A DNA stretch of 64,000 nt from NCBI GenBank assembly GCA_946185745.1, contig CAMHKQ010000009.1, forward strand, positions 1 through 64,000. Reading direction: 5' to 3'. The stretch's first letter is position 1, and each line of letters opens with the position of its first letter. The notes beneath the pieces are model-generated. The model did not search any database, was not told the DNA's origin, and was given only the letters and a program-made list of their open reading frames with translations. This DNA comes from an uncultured Bacteroidales bacterium (GTDB lineage Bacteria; Bacteroidota; Bacteroidia; Bacteroidales; UBA932). Below are positions 42,827 to 51,479 of the stretch, piece by piece. The position numbers were made by a program, and so were the translations under genes.

Positions 42827-44110
42827 TCAGTATGATTTAATCTTGGCAAGGGCCTGCCTGGCTTCGTGCAGGATCTCCCTTTCACCGGGAATCTCGCGGT
42901 TCCGCATGACGAACCTGCCGTTGGCTATAACGGAATCGATGCAGTCGGAATGGGCGGAATAAACGAGATTGGCCAGGAACGGGCCGGGGGAGAGGAAGTA
43001 TGAGGAGTCGGTCTCCACTATGGATATGTCTGCCAGGCAGCCTTCCTCGAGCCTGCCGGAGTCGAGCCTGAGGGCTTTGGCGCCGTTTACGGTGGCCATG
43101 TCCAGGAGCTCGTTGAGCGGGAGCGCCTTCGGGTCGTTCCTCCATGCCTTCTGGAACAGGGCGGAGGTCTTCATGGCTTCCAGGATGTCCAGGTTGTTGG
43201 AGGATGCGCAGCCGTCGGTGCCGATGCAGATGTTCACACCGGCGTCGCGCAGCTCGTTGTAGAGGAACTTGTAGCCCGATGAAAGCTTGGTGTTGGAGTT
43301 GATGTTATGGATGCAGTGCACCCCGTATTTGGCGAGGAGCTCGACGTCGTGCGGACTGAGCCACAGGCAGTGGGCGGCGAGCAGGTTGGGACCCAGCACC
43401 CCTATGGTTTCGAGGTATTCCACCGGGGTGAGCCCGCCGTGCTCCGCCTTGCAGTCCTCCACCTCCTTGAGCGTTTCACAGAGGTGGATGTGGAGCGGGA
43501 TGTCGTGCTTGCGCGCGAAATCGGCGGCCCACATCATCATGGGCTCGCTGACGGAATAAATGGCGTGGAAAGCCAGTTCGTAGATGGCGCCCTCCTTGTT
43601 CCAGAGGTCCTGCACTTCGTCGTATTTCTTCTGACACTGGTCCATCTGGCGTTTGGCCTCTTCGGGGTCGCCATGGTCTATTATGTCGTAGCCCACGGCG
43701 GGGCGTATGCCCATTTCGGACGCCGCCTTCTGGCAGGCCTGGAAGAACCAGTACTGGTCGTTGAAGGTGGTGGTGCCGGTGCGGATCATCTCGATGCAGG
43801 CGACCTTGGCGGCCCAGTAGACGTAGTCGTGGTCGAAACCGCTTTCTATCTTCCAGATTTTCTGCAGCCAGTCCTGGAAAATCATGTCTTCCCCTATGCC
43901 GCGCATGAGGGCCATGCCGGCATGGGTATGCATGTTGATGAAACCAGGAATGGCGACCTTGTCGGTGCAGTCCATCACTTCGCAGTTGCCGGCGATGTCC
44001 CAGTCGACGCATGAACCGGCGGGGCGGATAAGGATTATCCTGCCTTTGTCTATGAAGATGTCTTTGCGATCATCCGCAACGGTGATGTTCTTGAGCAGTA
44101 TGGACGCCAT
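42827..44110 (-). CDS. Amidohydrolase, adenosine/MTA/SAH deaminase type
   Basis: A 427-residue metal-dependent TIM-barrel hydrolase. Metal ligands are in FINMHTHAGMALMRG, LHIHLCET (His and catalytic Glu), LLAAHCLWL and the Asp of IGTDGCASSNNLD. The last motif and FQDWLQKIW are typical of the MtaD/SsnA/TrzN branch that deaminates adenosine-like nucleosides, thioadenosines or guanine. Position upstream of two PNPs supports nucleoside deamination followed by phosphorolysis. The exact substrate is not fixed by sequence. Confidence 0.85.
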   Translation of the reverse strand: MASILLKNITVADDRKDIFIDKGRIILIRPAGSCVDWDIAGNCEVMDCTDKVAIPGFINMHTHAGMALMRGIGEDMIFQDWLQKIWKIESGFDHDYVYWAAKVACIEMIRTGTTTFNDQYWFFQACQKAASEMGIRPAVGYDIIDHGDPEEAKRQMDQCQKKYDEVQDLWNKEGAIYELAFHAIYSVSEPMMMWAADFARKHDIPLHIHLCETLKEVEDCKAEHGGLTPVEYLETIGVLGPNLLAAHCLWLSPHDVELLAKYGVHCIHNINSNTKLSSGYKFLYNELRDAGVNICIGTDGCASSNNLDILEAMKTSALFQKAWRNDPKALPLNELLDMATVNGAKALRLDSGRLEEGCLADISIVETDSSYFLSPGPFLANLVYSAHSDCIDSVIANGRFVMRNREIPGEREILHEARQALAKIKSY

Positions 44111-44121
44111 AGGGAAGGAGG

Positions 44122-44493
44122 CTACAGGTCTTCGAACTCGCCGCCCGAGAACTTCCTGCCGCCTTCTTCTTCAAACTCTTCTTCGGGCCTGGTGGGGATT
44201 TCGCCGCCGAAGCATTGCACGCGGATGTATTCGATTACCTCGTCGAGCCCTTCCTTGAACTTTTCGAAGTCTTCTTTGTAAAGGAAAATCTTGTGTTTGT
44301 CGAACGTGAAGGAGCCGTCCTGGTTGTTGCGGCGCTTGCTCTCGGTGATGGTGAGGTAGAAGTCGTTGTTGCCCCTGGTGGACTTGACGTCGAAAAAATA
44401 TGTACGCTTTCCGGCCCGCACAGGTTTGGAATAGACGTCCTCAGAATTCCGGTCCGAATAATTGACCTGTTCTCTGTCTTCTCTGTTGTACAT
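44122..44493 (-). CDS. DUF3276 / PUR-alpha-like nucleic-acid-binding protein
   Basis: A 123-residue protein of the bacterial PUR family. The single PUR repeat lies at about residues 20-95 (VRAGKRTYFFDVKSTRGNNDFYL, ITESKRR, KHKIFLYKEDFEKFKEGL). It ends in an acidic tail (RPEEEFEEEGG). Relatives bind single-stranded nucleic acid as dimers. It is the first gene of the unit that runs into the amidohydrolase and the phosphorylases. A -7-like TAAATTTG lies about 50 bases upstream of the start. Confidence 0.88.
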   Translation of the reverse strand: MYNREDREQVNYSDRNSEDVYSKPVRAGKRTYFFDVKSTRGNNDFYLTITESKRRNNQDGSFTFDKHKIFLYKEDFEKFKEGLDEVIEYIRVQCFGGEIPTRPEEEFEEEGGRKFSGGEFEDL

Positions 44494-44580
44494 AAATCAA
44501 AAATTAAAAGTTTATTTAGGCAAATTTAGCTTTTTTTTCCGACTAAGTGCTATATTTGCGTAAATATTGTCCCAAAAAAG

Positions 44581-45492
44581 ATGCTCAACCGTAGAATTCT
44601 GCGAATCAAGGCGTTCAAGGTCATTTATTCCCGTACGGAAAACCCGTCCATGACCGTCGGTGAAGGCGAAGCCCAGCTGGAGCTTTCCTGCGAGGCCACC
44701 AGAACGCTCTGGCTCTTTCTCCTTGCCGTCGTTTCGGCCCTTACCGAAGAGGCCGGAAGGCGTATCGAGGCCGCCAGAAGCAAGTTCAACCCCAGCGACG
44801 AGGAACGTAATCCCAACATGAAGTTCGTCTCGAACCGCATCGCTCCGCTGCTTGCCGGCGATCCCGATTTCTGCAAGGCGGTTTCGCGCCGCAAACTGTC
44901 GTGGGAGCAGTTCGACGTGTTCCTGAGGCATCTGTACGAGAATCTCCGCACCCGCGACTACTACCTCCGCTACATGGAATCCGGCGAGAGCAGCCTCAAG
45001 GAAGACGCCGCCCTGTGGGCGTCCATATTCGAGAACGAGTTCGAAGACAACGCGGAGCTGGAGGAAATCCTCGAGGACCTCGGCATGTGGTGGAACGACG
45101 ACCTTTCCTATGCCCTCATCTGGTGCTGCCGCACCATGGATGAGTTCGGCAAGGGCAAGCCCTGGAACCTGCTTCCGCTATACATGAGCGATCTTTCCGA
45201 CAAAGGCGAGAGCGACAAGGCCTTCGTGGTCAAGGTGGTACGCGCCGCCTTCGTCCATTACGACGAATTCGTGTCGCGCATCTCGGAAATCACCCCCAAG
45301 TGGGACCACAGCCGCATCTGCTCGACCGACCTCGCCCTGATTATCTCGGGCCTGGCCGAAAAGACCGCGTTCCCCGAACTCGCATCGGGCATCATAATCA
45401 ACGAATACGTGGAAATCTCCAAGTATTACTCCACGCCCGAAAGCCGCTCCTTCGTGAACGGAATACTCGATAAATTAATCAATTCCAAATAG
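44581..45492 (+). CDS. nusB: Transcription antitermination factor NusB, long Bacteroidetes form
   Basis: Part of the rRNA antitermination complex. Bacteroidetes NusB is about twice the usual size; here it has 303 residues. The N-terminus MLNRRILRIKAFKVIYS and the C-terminal NusB domain (VVRAAFVHYDEFVSRI, WDHSRICSTDLALIISGLAE, INEYVEISKYYSTPESRSFVNGILD) are diagnostic. First gene of nusB-yajC-ybbR-coaE-rimO, with a TATATTTG box about 20 bases upstream. Confidence 0.9.
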   Translation: MLNRRILRIKAFKVIYSRTENPSMTVGEGEAQLELSCEATRTLWLFLLAVVSALTEEAGRRIEAARSKFNPSDEERNPNMKFVSNRIAPLLAGDPDFCKAVSRRKLSWEQFDVFLRHLYENLRTRDYYLRYMESGESSLKEDAALWASIFENEFEDNAELEEILEDLGMWWNDDLSYALIWCCRTMDEFGKGKPWNLLPLYMSDLSDKGESDKAFVVKVVRAAFVHYDEFVSRISEITPKWDHSRICSTDLALIISGLAEKTAFPELASGIIINEYVEISKYYSTPESRSFVNGILDKLINSK

Positions 45493-45494
45493 TT

Positions 45495-45890
45495 ATGAAT
45501 TTGCTTTACATCATTCTCCAAGCCCAGGGCGGCGCCGCTTCCGCTGCAGGCCAGCCCGCAGGCGGCGGACTCGGTTTCTGGGTCATGATAATCCTCATGT
45601 TTGTAGTAATGTGGCTCTTCATGATCCGTCCGCAGCGCAAACAGCAGAAGGAACTCGAGAATTTCCGCAACTCCCTCAAGAAGGGAGACAAAGTCGTCAC
45701 CGCCGGAGGCATCTACGGAACCATCCAGGAAATCCAGGACAGGACCGTCCTCATCAAGGTGGACGGCGAGGTGAAGCTTCGCGTAGACAAGAACTCCATC
45801 CAGCGCGACTACTCCGAGTCTTCCATCCAGAACGGCCAGCAGAACGGCCAGGGCAACGACAATACCCCTAAAAAACAGGAAAAGTATTAG
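45495..45890 (+). CDS. yajC: Preprotein translocase subunit YajC
   Basis: Small inner-membrane accessory of SecDF. One transmembrane helix (FWVMIILMFVVMWLFMI) is followed by RPQRKQQKELENFRNSLKKGDKVVTAGGIYG and a short basic domain. It has 131 residues with a Gln/Asn-rich tail (SSIQNGQQNGQGNDN). It lies two bases after nusB. Confidence 0.93.
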   Translation: MNLLYIILQAQGGAASAAGQPAGGGLGFWVMIILMFVVMWLFMIRPQRKQQKELENFRNSLKKGDKVVTAGGIYGTIQEIQDRTVLIKVDGEVKLRVDKNSIQRDYSESSIQNGQQNGQGNDNTPKKQEKY

Positions 45891-45902
45891 TCCCGGGCAG
45901 CC

Positions 45903-46823
45903 ATGAAGAAGTGGACCGCCTTTCTTCTGTGCCTCCTGCTTTCCGTGGCCGTCTGGCTCACCTATAACCTCTCACAGTCCCATACCGACATAGTGAGCAT
46001 GGAGGTCGTGGCGGAGAGCAATATAGAAGGCAGGGCCGCGCGCTCCAGCGACGCGGTCATCATGGCTGCGCGCTGCACGGCGTCCGGATTCAGGCTCATG
46101 GGCATCTCCCTGAGGAGGGGGGTGCGCGTGGTGCGTTTCTCCGAAGAGGACATGGTTCACAGGGAGGGGGATTACTACAGCATTTCGGCATCCCAGCTCC
46201 TGCGCTATGGGCCGGATATTTACGGCGACGGCGTGAAGGTGGAGGCCTTCCTGTTTGACAGGGCCTCCTTCCGTTTCATCTCCGAGACCAACAAGCGGGT
46301 TCCGGTAAGGCCGGTGAACCTGCTCGGGTTCCACTCCCAATACATGCAGCGCTCGCCGCTTGCGGTTTCTCCCGATTCCGTGACGGTGTACGGTCCCGCC
46401 GAAATCCTGGCCAGGGTGAACGAAATCTACACTTCCACCATTTCCCTCAGCGATATCCGCAGCAACATGCACGGGGAGGCCAGGCTTGACGTCCCGTCGG
46501 GCGTGAGGCTTTCGGTCGACAAGGTGGAGTATTCCCTCGAGGTCACGAGGTACGTGGAGATGAAGACGACGCTTCCGATAACAGTCCGCAATCTGCCCGC
46601 GGGGGTGACTCTGGGTGTTTTCCCGTCGGTGGCGAACGTGTCGTACCGCTGTGTCTTCCCGCTCGTCAGCGATCCCACCGGAGTGGTCGGCTGCTATGTC
46701 GACTACGAGGAATTCACCGGCAGCATCAACGGACGCTGCGTGGTGCGCCACGACGTCCTTCCGAACGGGGTTATCAGCTGCACGGTGAGTCCGAAGGTGG
46801 TAGACTGCGTTGAAAGGATGTAA
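45903..46823 (+). CDS. YbbR-like domain protein
   Basis: A 306-residue protein with an N-terminal signal/anchor (FLLCLLLSVAVWLTYNLSQ) and three extracytoplasmic YbbR-like beta domains, seen in repeated patterns such as VRPVNLLGF...SPDSVTVYGPAEILARV and TLPITVRNLPAGVTL. YbbR proteins of Firmicutes (CdaR) regulate diadenylate cyclase CdaA, but no cdaA is next to this gene. Its place between yajC and coaE is typical for Bacteroidetes. Confidence 0.82.
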   Translation: MKKWTAFLLCLLLSVAVWLTYNLSQSHTDIVSMEVVAESNIEGRAARSSDAVIMAARCTASGFRLMGISLRRGVRVVRFSEEDMVHREGDYYSISASQLLRYGPDIYGDGVKVEAFLFDRASFRFISETNKRVPVRPVNLLGFHSQYMQRSPLAVSPDSVTVYGPAEILARVNEIYTSTISLSDIRSNMHGEARLDVPSGVRLSVDKVEYSLEVTRYVEMKTTLPITVRNLPAGVTLGVFPSVANVSYRCVFPLVSDPTGVVGCYVDYEEFTGSINGRCVVRHDVLPNGVISCTVSPKVVDCVERM

Positions 46824-46826
46824 GAC

Positions 46827-47786
46827 ATGGACAAGCCCGTACTCATAACCGGGGCCATAGGCAGCGGCAAGACCGAAGTCAGCAAATACCTCCGGTCGAA
46901 GGGCTTCCCCGTGTATGACAGCGACTCCCGCGCCAAGGCGCTCTACACTGAGGTGCCGGGCCTTGCCGAAAGCGTGGAAAAGGCGCTGGGCGTGCCCCTG
47001 TCGGGGCTGTCGGTCATCTTTTCCGACCACGCAAAGCGCGAAAGGCTCGAGGCTCTGGTGTATCCGCATCTGCTTGCCGACATGAACGGATGGGTGGCCG
47101 CCCAGGATGCGCCCCAAGTGTTCATAGAGTCGGCCATAGCCCTTGAGAAACCGGCTTTCGACAACGTGTACGGCAAGGTATGGCTGGTCGAGGCGCCGCT
47201 TCAGGTTCGCATGGAGAGGAATCCCAAGGTCGCCGAACGCGCCGCTTCACAGGCGCCGGCCGACCGCTCCCGCGCCGATGTAGTGATAGAGAACGATTCC
47301 ACAATTGAAGAACTTCACAGGAAAATAGACAAAATATTGAACTATACCATGAAAACAGATCTCAGCAAAATCATTTCCGTGGCGGGTCAGCACGGCCTCT
47401 TCCGTTTCCTGGCCCTGTCCCGCAACAATTCAGTAATCGCAGAGGCACTTGCGGACGGTCATCGCACCGTTTTCGATTCCCGCAGCCGCGTAACCACCCT
47501 CTCCGACATAGCCATCTACACTTCCGAAGGCGAACTCAAGCTGAAGGAGGTGTTCCTCGCCCTCGACAAGGCCCTGGCCGGCAAGGAAGCCCCTGCAAGC
47601 AAGGGTGACGACGCCGCGGTCAAGGCCCTCTTCGAAAAGGCCGTTCCCAACTACGACGCCGACCGCTTCTATGTCTCCCACATGCGCAAGATCCTCGACT
47701 GGTTCAAGGAAATCGTGAAGCATGCCTCCCTCGACTTCGTGGAAGAGGAGGAGAATGCCGGGGAAGAAGCGCCCAAGGCCGAATAG
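46827..47786 (+). CDS. coaE: Dephospho-CoA kinase fused to a DUF5606 domain
   Basis: Residues 1 to about 172 are CoaE, which phosphorylates dephospho-CoA in the last step of CoA synthesis: P-loop TGAIGSGKTEVSKYL, VYDSDSRAK, LVYPHLLADM, and RADVVIENDSTIEELHRKI. Immediately after DKILNYT the frame continues into MKTDLSKIISVAGQHGLFRFL, the start of a DUF5606 protein that is a separate gene after coaE in many Bacteroides. No stop separates them, so this is a read-through fusion of 319 residues. The internal ATG could also start a separate DUF5606 product. Confidence 0.85.
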   Translation: MDKPVLITGAIGSGKTEVSKYLRSKGFPVYDSDSRAKALYTEVPGLAESVEKALGVPLSGLSVIFSDHAKRERLEALVYPHLLADMNGWVAAQDAPQVFIESAIALEKPAFDNVYGKVWLVEAPLQVRMERNPKVAERAASQAPADRSRADVVIENDSTIEELHRKIDKILNYTMKTDLSKIISVAGQHGLFRFLALSRNNSVIAEALADGHRTVFDSRSRVTTLSDIAIYTSEGELKLKEVFLALDKALAGKEAPASKGDDAAVKALFEKAVPNYDADRFYVSHMRKILDWFKEIVKHASLDFVEEEENAGEEAPKAE

Positions 47787-47787
47787 G

Positions 47788-49092
47788 ATGAAGAGCGTAC
47801 AGGTCCTCACCCTCGGCTGTTCCAAGAATACCGTAGACACCGAGCATCTGCTTGCGCAGCTGCCCGGGGACAGCTATGAGGTGCTGCCCGAAGACTGGGA
47901 CGGGCCTGTGGATTACGTGCTCGTAAACACCTGCGGTTTCATCGGCGACGCCAAGGAAGAGAGCGTGAACGTGCTGCTGGAACAGGCCGGAAGGCGCCGT
48001 TCCGGCGAGGCGGGGCATCTCTTCGCATTCGGCTGCCTGTCGCAGCGCTACTCGTCGGAACTGCCCGGGCTGGTGCCCGAAGTGGACGGATGGTTCGGGG
48101 CCCGCGACCTCGACCCGGTCGTGAAGGCTCTCGGCGCGGTGCCTTCCGAGTCGCTCCGTACCGCCAGGTATTTCCCGTCCGACGGCAGGGCGTGCGCGTA
48201 TCTGAAGATATCCGAAGGCTGCGACCGCCGTTGTTCGTACTGCGCCATTCCGCATATCCGCGGTGCGCACCGTTCGGTCCCGATCGAAAAGATTACAGAA
48301 GAGGCCCGCGCCCTGGCCGCGAAGGGAGTGAAGGAGCTGCTTGTCATCGCCCAGGATACCACTTATTACGGGCTCGACCTCTATGGCCGCAGAAGGCTGG
48401 CCGACGTGCTCCGCGCCCTTTCCGAAATCCCTGAAATAGAGTGGATCCGCATCCACTATTCCTATCCGGAAGGCTTTCCCGACGATGTTCTCCGCGAGAT
48501 GGCGGACAATCCAAAGGTATGCCGTTACATGGATATTCCGCTTCAGCACATTTCCGACAGGGTGCTTTCCTGTATGCACCGGGGCGTGGACGGTGCTAGG
48601 ACGCGCAATCTCATAAAAAGGCTGCGCAGCGAGGTACCTGGAGTGGTGCTGCGTACCACGCTGATTGTGGGGCATCCCGGGGAGGGGGAGCGCGAATTCC
48701 AGGAGCTTCTCGATTTCGTGAAGGAAGCCCGTTTCGAACGCCTCGGGGCTTTCAAATACTCCGAAGAGGAAGGCACCTGGGGCGCCTCGCACCTGAAAGA
48801 CGAGGTGAGCGATGAGGAGAAGCAGCGCCGCTACGATGCTCTCATGACGCTCCAGCAGGGCATCTCGGCCGATTTCAACGCCTCCCGGGTGGGAAGCGTC
48901 TGCCGCGTGCTGGTCGATTCCGTAATGGACGGAAAACTGATAGCCCGCAGCGAGTTCGAAAGCCCCGAGGTGGACGGCGAAATAATCGTGTCCTGTCCGG
49001 AGGGAACCGACCTCGACTCCATGGTGGGGCGCTTCGTGGACGTCCGCATCACCGAAGCCCTTGACTACGACCTGCTGGGGGTGCTGATATAA
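47788..49092 (+). CDS. rimO: Ribosomal protein S12 methylthiotransferase RimO
   Basis: Radical-SAM enzyme that methylthiolates Asp88 of ribosomal protein S12. The start MKSVQVLTLGCSKNTVDTE at 47788 (one base after the coaE stop) is preferred over the track's longer ORF. Layout: N-terminal MTTase domain with NTCGFI, the radical-SAM cysteines CDRRCSYC, IPHIRGAHRS, TTLIVGHPGE, and a C-terminal TRAM domain (GSVCRVLVDS ... VDVRITEA). It has 434 residues. Confidence 0.93.
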   Translation: MKSVQVLTLGCSKNTVDTEHLLAQLPGDSYEVLPEDWDGPVDYVLVNTCGFIGDAKEESVNVLLEQAGRRRSGEAGHLFAFGCLSQRYSSELPGLVPEVDGWFGARDLDPVVKALGAVPSESLRTARYFPSDGRACAYLKISEGCDRRCSYCAIPHIRGAHRSVPIEKITEEARALAAKGVKELLVIAQDTTYYGLDLYGRRRLADVLRALSEIPEIEWIRIHYSYPEGFPDDVLREMADNPKVCRYMDIPLQHISDRVLSCMHRGVDGARTRNLIKRLRSEVPGVVLRTTLIVGHPGEGEREFQELLDFVKEARFERLGAFKYSEEEGTWGASHLKDEVSDEEKQRRYDALMTLQQGISADFNASRVGSVCRVLVDSVMDGKLIARSEFESPEVDGEIIVSCPEGTDLDSMVGRFVDVRITEALDYDLLGVLI

Positions 49093-49094
49093 AT

Positions 49095-49230
49095 AATTGG
49101 CTACGCAAGGCCGCCGCGGCGGACAGCGGAGCGGAAAATGGTTTTTCGGAAAGCCTTCCGAAAAATATTTTCCGGCCGCCCGTCTGGAAGACTCCGCGAG
49201 GCGGCCTGAAAATTTTAAAGTGAGCCAATT
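49095..49230. repeat. 136-bp palindromic element (copy B of the two-block element)
   Basis: Bounded by inverted ends AATTGGCT / AGCCAATT, with further nested arms AGGCCGCC / GGCGGCCT and a central perfect 10-bp hairpin TTTTTCGGAA / TTCCGAAAAA. It contains exact inverted copies of the 27- and 21-base blocks of copy A at 29.8-30.0 kb. No ORF. It separates rimO from the acyltransferase gene; its right end lies where the -33 region of the next promoter should be. Confidence 0.75.
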
Positions 49231-49236
49231 AATTTT

Positions 49237-49244
49237 TATCTTTG
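49237..49244 (+). promoter_or_regulatory. -7 box TATCTTTG of the acyltransferase pair
   Basis: Perfect TAnnTTTG four bases before the ATG; leaderless mRNA predicted. Confidence 0.7.
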
Positions 49245-49248
49245 TGAC

Positions 49249-50064
49249 ATGGAAGAAAGGTATCCGGAACTTGCGATTGATATAGATAAGATAATCGCCA
49301 ACAAGTTTCCAGGCAAGAAAATCCCTAAGTGGTTCGTGTCCTGGCTCAAGCGTTTCATCCATCAGGACTTCATCAACGAGTATCTTACCCGGGGTTATGA
49401 GGGCGTGGAATTCTGCACCAAGGGCTTGGAGTACATCGATGTGAAGGTGGAGGTGGAAGGCCTCGAAAGGGTTAAGGTCCCCGAGGGAGCAAGGCTCACT
49501 TTCGCATCCAACCACCCGCTGGGAGGCATCGACGGCATCAGCCTGGCCGGCGTGGTGGGCACTGAATTCGGTCCAGGCCTGCGTATTCTGGTGAACGATT
49601 TCCTCATGGCGCTCAAGGGGCTCGCCCCCTTCTGCAGGGGAGTCAGCAAAACCGGCGCGCAGTCGCGCAATCTTCCTGCCGCGGTACAGGAAATCTACGA
49701 ATCCGACAACAACATAGTTATCTTCCCGGCCGGCCTCTGCTCCCGTAAAATCAATGGTAAAATCCAGGATCTTCCCTGGACCAAGAACTTCATAAAGATG
49801 AGCAGCCGTACCGGCCGCTACGTGGTGCCTGTGCACTTCATCGGGCAGAACAGCAAGCGTTTCTACAGAATCGCCAATCTCTGCAAGTTCCTGAAACTCA
49901 AATTCAATTTCGCCATGCTGCTGCTGCCGGACGAGATGTACCGGGCCCGGCACGGCAAGTTCAAGGTTATTTTCGGAGATCCTATCCCGCCGGAGACATT
50001 CGATTCGTCCAAGACGCATCTGGAATGGGCCCAGTGGGTGAGGGAAAAGGTATATAAGCTTTAG
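49249..50064 (+). CDS. Lysophospholipid / amino-acid-lipid O-acyltransferase (GlsA/OlsA-like)
   Basis: A 271-residue PlsC-family acyltransferase. The catalytic motif ASNHPLGGIDG has the spacing H-x5-D typical of the hemolysin-like Bacteroidetes group. The later block VIFPAGLCSRKINGKIQDLPWTKN is the glycerolipid-acyltransferase site III. It is followed three bases later by a GNAT N-acyltransferase. In Bacteroides such a pair (GlsA/GlsB) makes glycine lipids, so I infer transfer of the second fatty acid to an N-acyl amino acid. A general 1-acylglycerol-3-phosphate role is possible. Confidence 0.78.
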   Translation: MEERYPELAIDIDKIIANKFPGKKIPKWFVSWLKRFIHQDFINEYLTRGYEGVEFCTKGLEYIDVKVEVEGLERVKVPEGARLTFASNHPLGGIDGISLAGVVGTEFGPGLRILVNDFLMALKGLAPFCRGVSKTGAQSRNLPAAVQEIYESDNNIVIFPAGLCSRKINGKIQDLPWTKNFIKMSSRTGRYVVPVHFIGQNSKRFYRIANLCKFLKLKFNFAMLLLPDEMYRARHGKFKVIFGDPIPPETFDSSKTHLEWAQWVREKVYKL

Positions 50065-50067
50065 TCC

Positions 50068-51129
50068 ATGGAAAAGATTATCGACCCGGTGAGCGTGGAA
50101 CTGCTCGAAGCCGAGCTCACGCCAGACAAGAAACTGCGCAATACCAACAAGGGAGGCAACGTCATCTATGTGACCGATGCCCACAAGTCCCCGAACGTGA
50201 TGCGGGAGATTGGCCGTATCCGCGAGCTCGCCTTCCGCGAAGCCGGCGGCAGCAGCGGCCTCAGCGCCGACATCGACGAGTTCGACACCATGGCCGTGCC
50301 GTACAGGCAGCTCGTCGTGTGGGATCCCGACGCCCGCGCCATACTCGGCGGCTACCGTTACATCCTGGGCCCCGACGTGGTCATCAAGGAGGACGGGCAG
50401 CCCCATCTCGCCACCGCCCATATGTTCCGCTTCAGCGAGGTTTTCATAAAGGAATACCTGCCGCACGTGATGGAGCTGGGGCGCAGTTTCGTGGCGCCCG
50501 AATACCAGAGCTCCAAGGCCGGGGCGAAGGCTCTTTTCGCGCTCGACAACCTCTGGGACGGTATCGCATCGGTCATTGCAGAGCATCCGCAGATAATCTA
50601 TTTCTTCGGCAAGATGACCATGTACCCCAGCTACGACCGCACGGCGAAGGACCTCATCCTCCACTTCCTGTGGAAGCATTTCCCGGATCCCGAGGAACTG
50701 GTGCGCCCGTACAAGCCCTATCCCATCCTGTCGAATCCGCGCCTGATGGACCTTATCCTGAGGGACGAGAGCTACAAGGACGACTACAAGAACCTCAAGG
50801 AAGCGGTGCGCAAGCTCGGCACCAACATCCCGCCTCTCGTGAATTCCTACATGGGCGTTTCACCGTCCATGAAGATGCTGGGCACTGCCATAAACGACGA
50901 GTTCTCGGACGTCGACGAAACCGCCATCCTGATATGCTACGACGAGATGTACCCCGAAAAACGCGACCGTCATGCCTTCTCCGGCGTGCTCGAGTGGATG
51001 GAAAAGGTGCGCGCCCGTTTCCCGCATCTCCGCTCCGAGGACGTGGAGGAGCTCGGTGCACGGCGTCAGAAACGTCGCATGCGCATTCTCGAGAAGTTCA
51101 GAAACAGGAAGAAAAAGCAGAAAAAATAA
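50068..51129 (+). CDS. GNAT-type N-acyltransferase (GlsB/OlsB-like, hemolysin family)
   Basis: A 353-residue protein of the group often annotated as hemolysin. The acyltransferase core is at about residues 30-200: MREIGRIRELAFREAGG, DEFDTMAVPYRQLVVWD, ILGGYRYILG, ELGRSFVAPEYQSSKAGAKALFALDNLWDGI and FGKMTMYPSYDRTAKDL. The GlsB/OlsB branch uses acyl-ACP to N-acylate glycine or ornithine, giving the substrate for the O-acyltransferase encoded just upstream. The basic tail (RRQKRRMRILEKFRNRKKKQKK) may contact membrane. Confidence 0.78.
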   Translation: MEKIIDPVSVELLEAELTPDKKLRNTNKGGNVIYVTDAHKSPNVMREIGRIRELAFREAGGSSGLSADIDEFDTMAVPYRQLVVWDPDARAILGGYRYILGPDVVIKEDGQPHLATAHMFRFSEVFIKEYLPHVMELGRSFVAPEYQSSKAGAKALFALDNLWDGIASVIAEHPQIIYFFGKMTMYPSYDRTAKDLILHFLWKHFPDPEELVRPYKPYPILSNPRLMDLILRDESYKDDYKNLKEAVRKLGTNIPPLVNSYMGVSPSMKMLGTAINDEFSDVDETAILICYDEMYPEKRDRHAFSGVLEWMEKVRARFPHLRSEDVEELGARRQKRRMRILEKFRNRKKKQKK

Positions 51130-51130
51130 A

Positions 51131-51470
51131 AGGTGAAGCCGTAAGCCGGTTTCTGTTTTTAAATCTGTCATTTATCTTCGCGACCTACCCCCCGGAAAAG
51201 AGCGGGCAACTCTTTGAAACAACCACAGGGGCGTTTCTTTCCGGTATATTTGGTTTTGCAGGCCCCGGTGCCGTACCCCAAGGACATCGCTGCCGATGGT
51301 CGTGGGCTCTTACCCCGCGTTTTCACCCTTGCCAAATAATGTTATCTGGCGGTTATTCTCTGTTACGGCCTCCAAAAGATTGCTCCCTTCTGCGCTTTCC
51401 GCAGCGGGGTGCCCTGTCCTGTCCGGACTTTCCTCACAGTTTTGGCTGCGCGACAGATCGCTTCACCTTT
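51131..51470 (-). ncRNA. rnpB: RNase P RNA, bacterial class A
   Basis: On the minus strand the sequence carries the hallmark GAGGAAAGTCCGGAC near the 5' end and ACAGAAACCGGCTTACG near the 3' end. The closing stem P1 is perfect: GGTGAAGC (51460-51467 region) with GCTTCACC (51132-51139 region). The length of about 340 bases fits. It processes tRNA 5' ends. It lies tail-to-tail with the GNAT gene, leaving no room for another gene. Confidence 0.93.
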
Positions 51471-51479
51471 TATTCGCCG

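Noticed and set aside
47704-50679. 991-aa minus-strand ORF
   Set aside because: Antisense shadow of coaE, rimO and the acyltransferases, a product of high GC content. The plus-strand genes have clear motifs.
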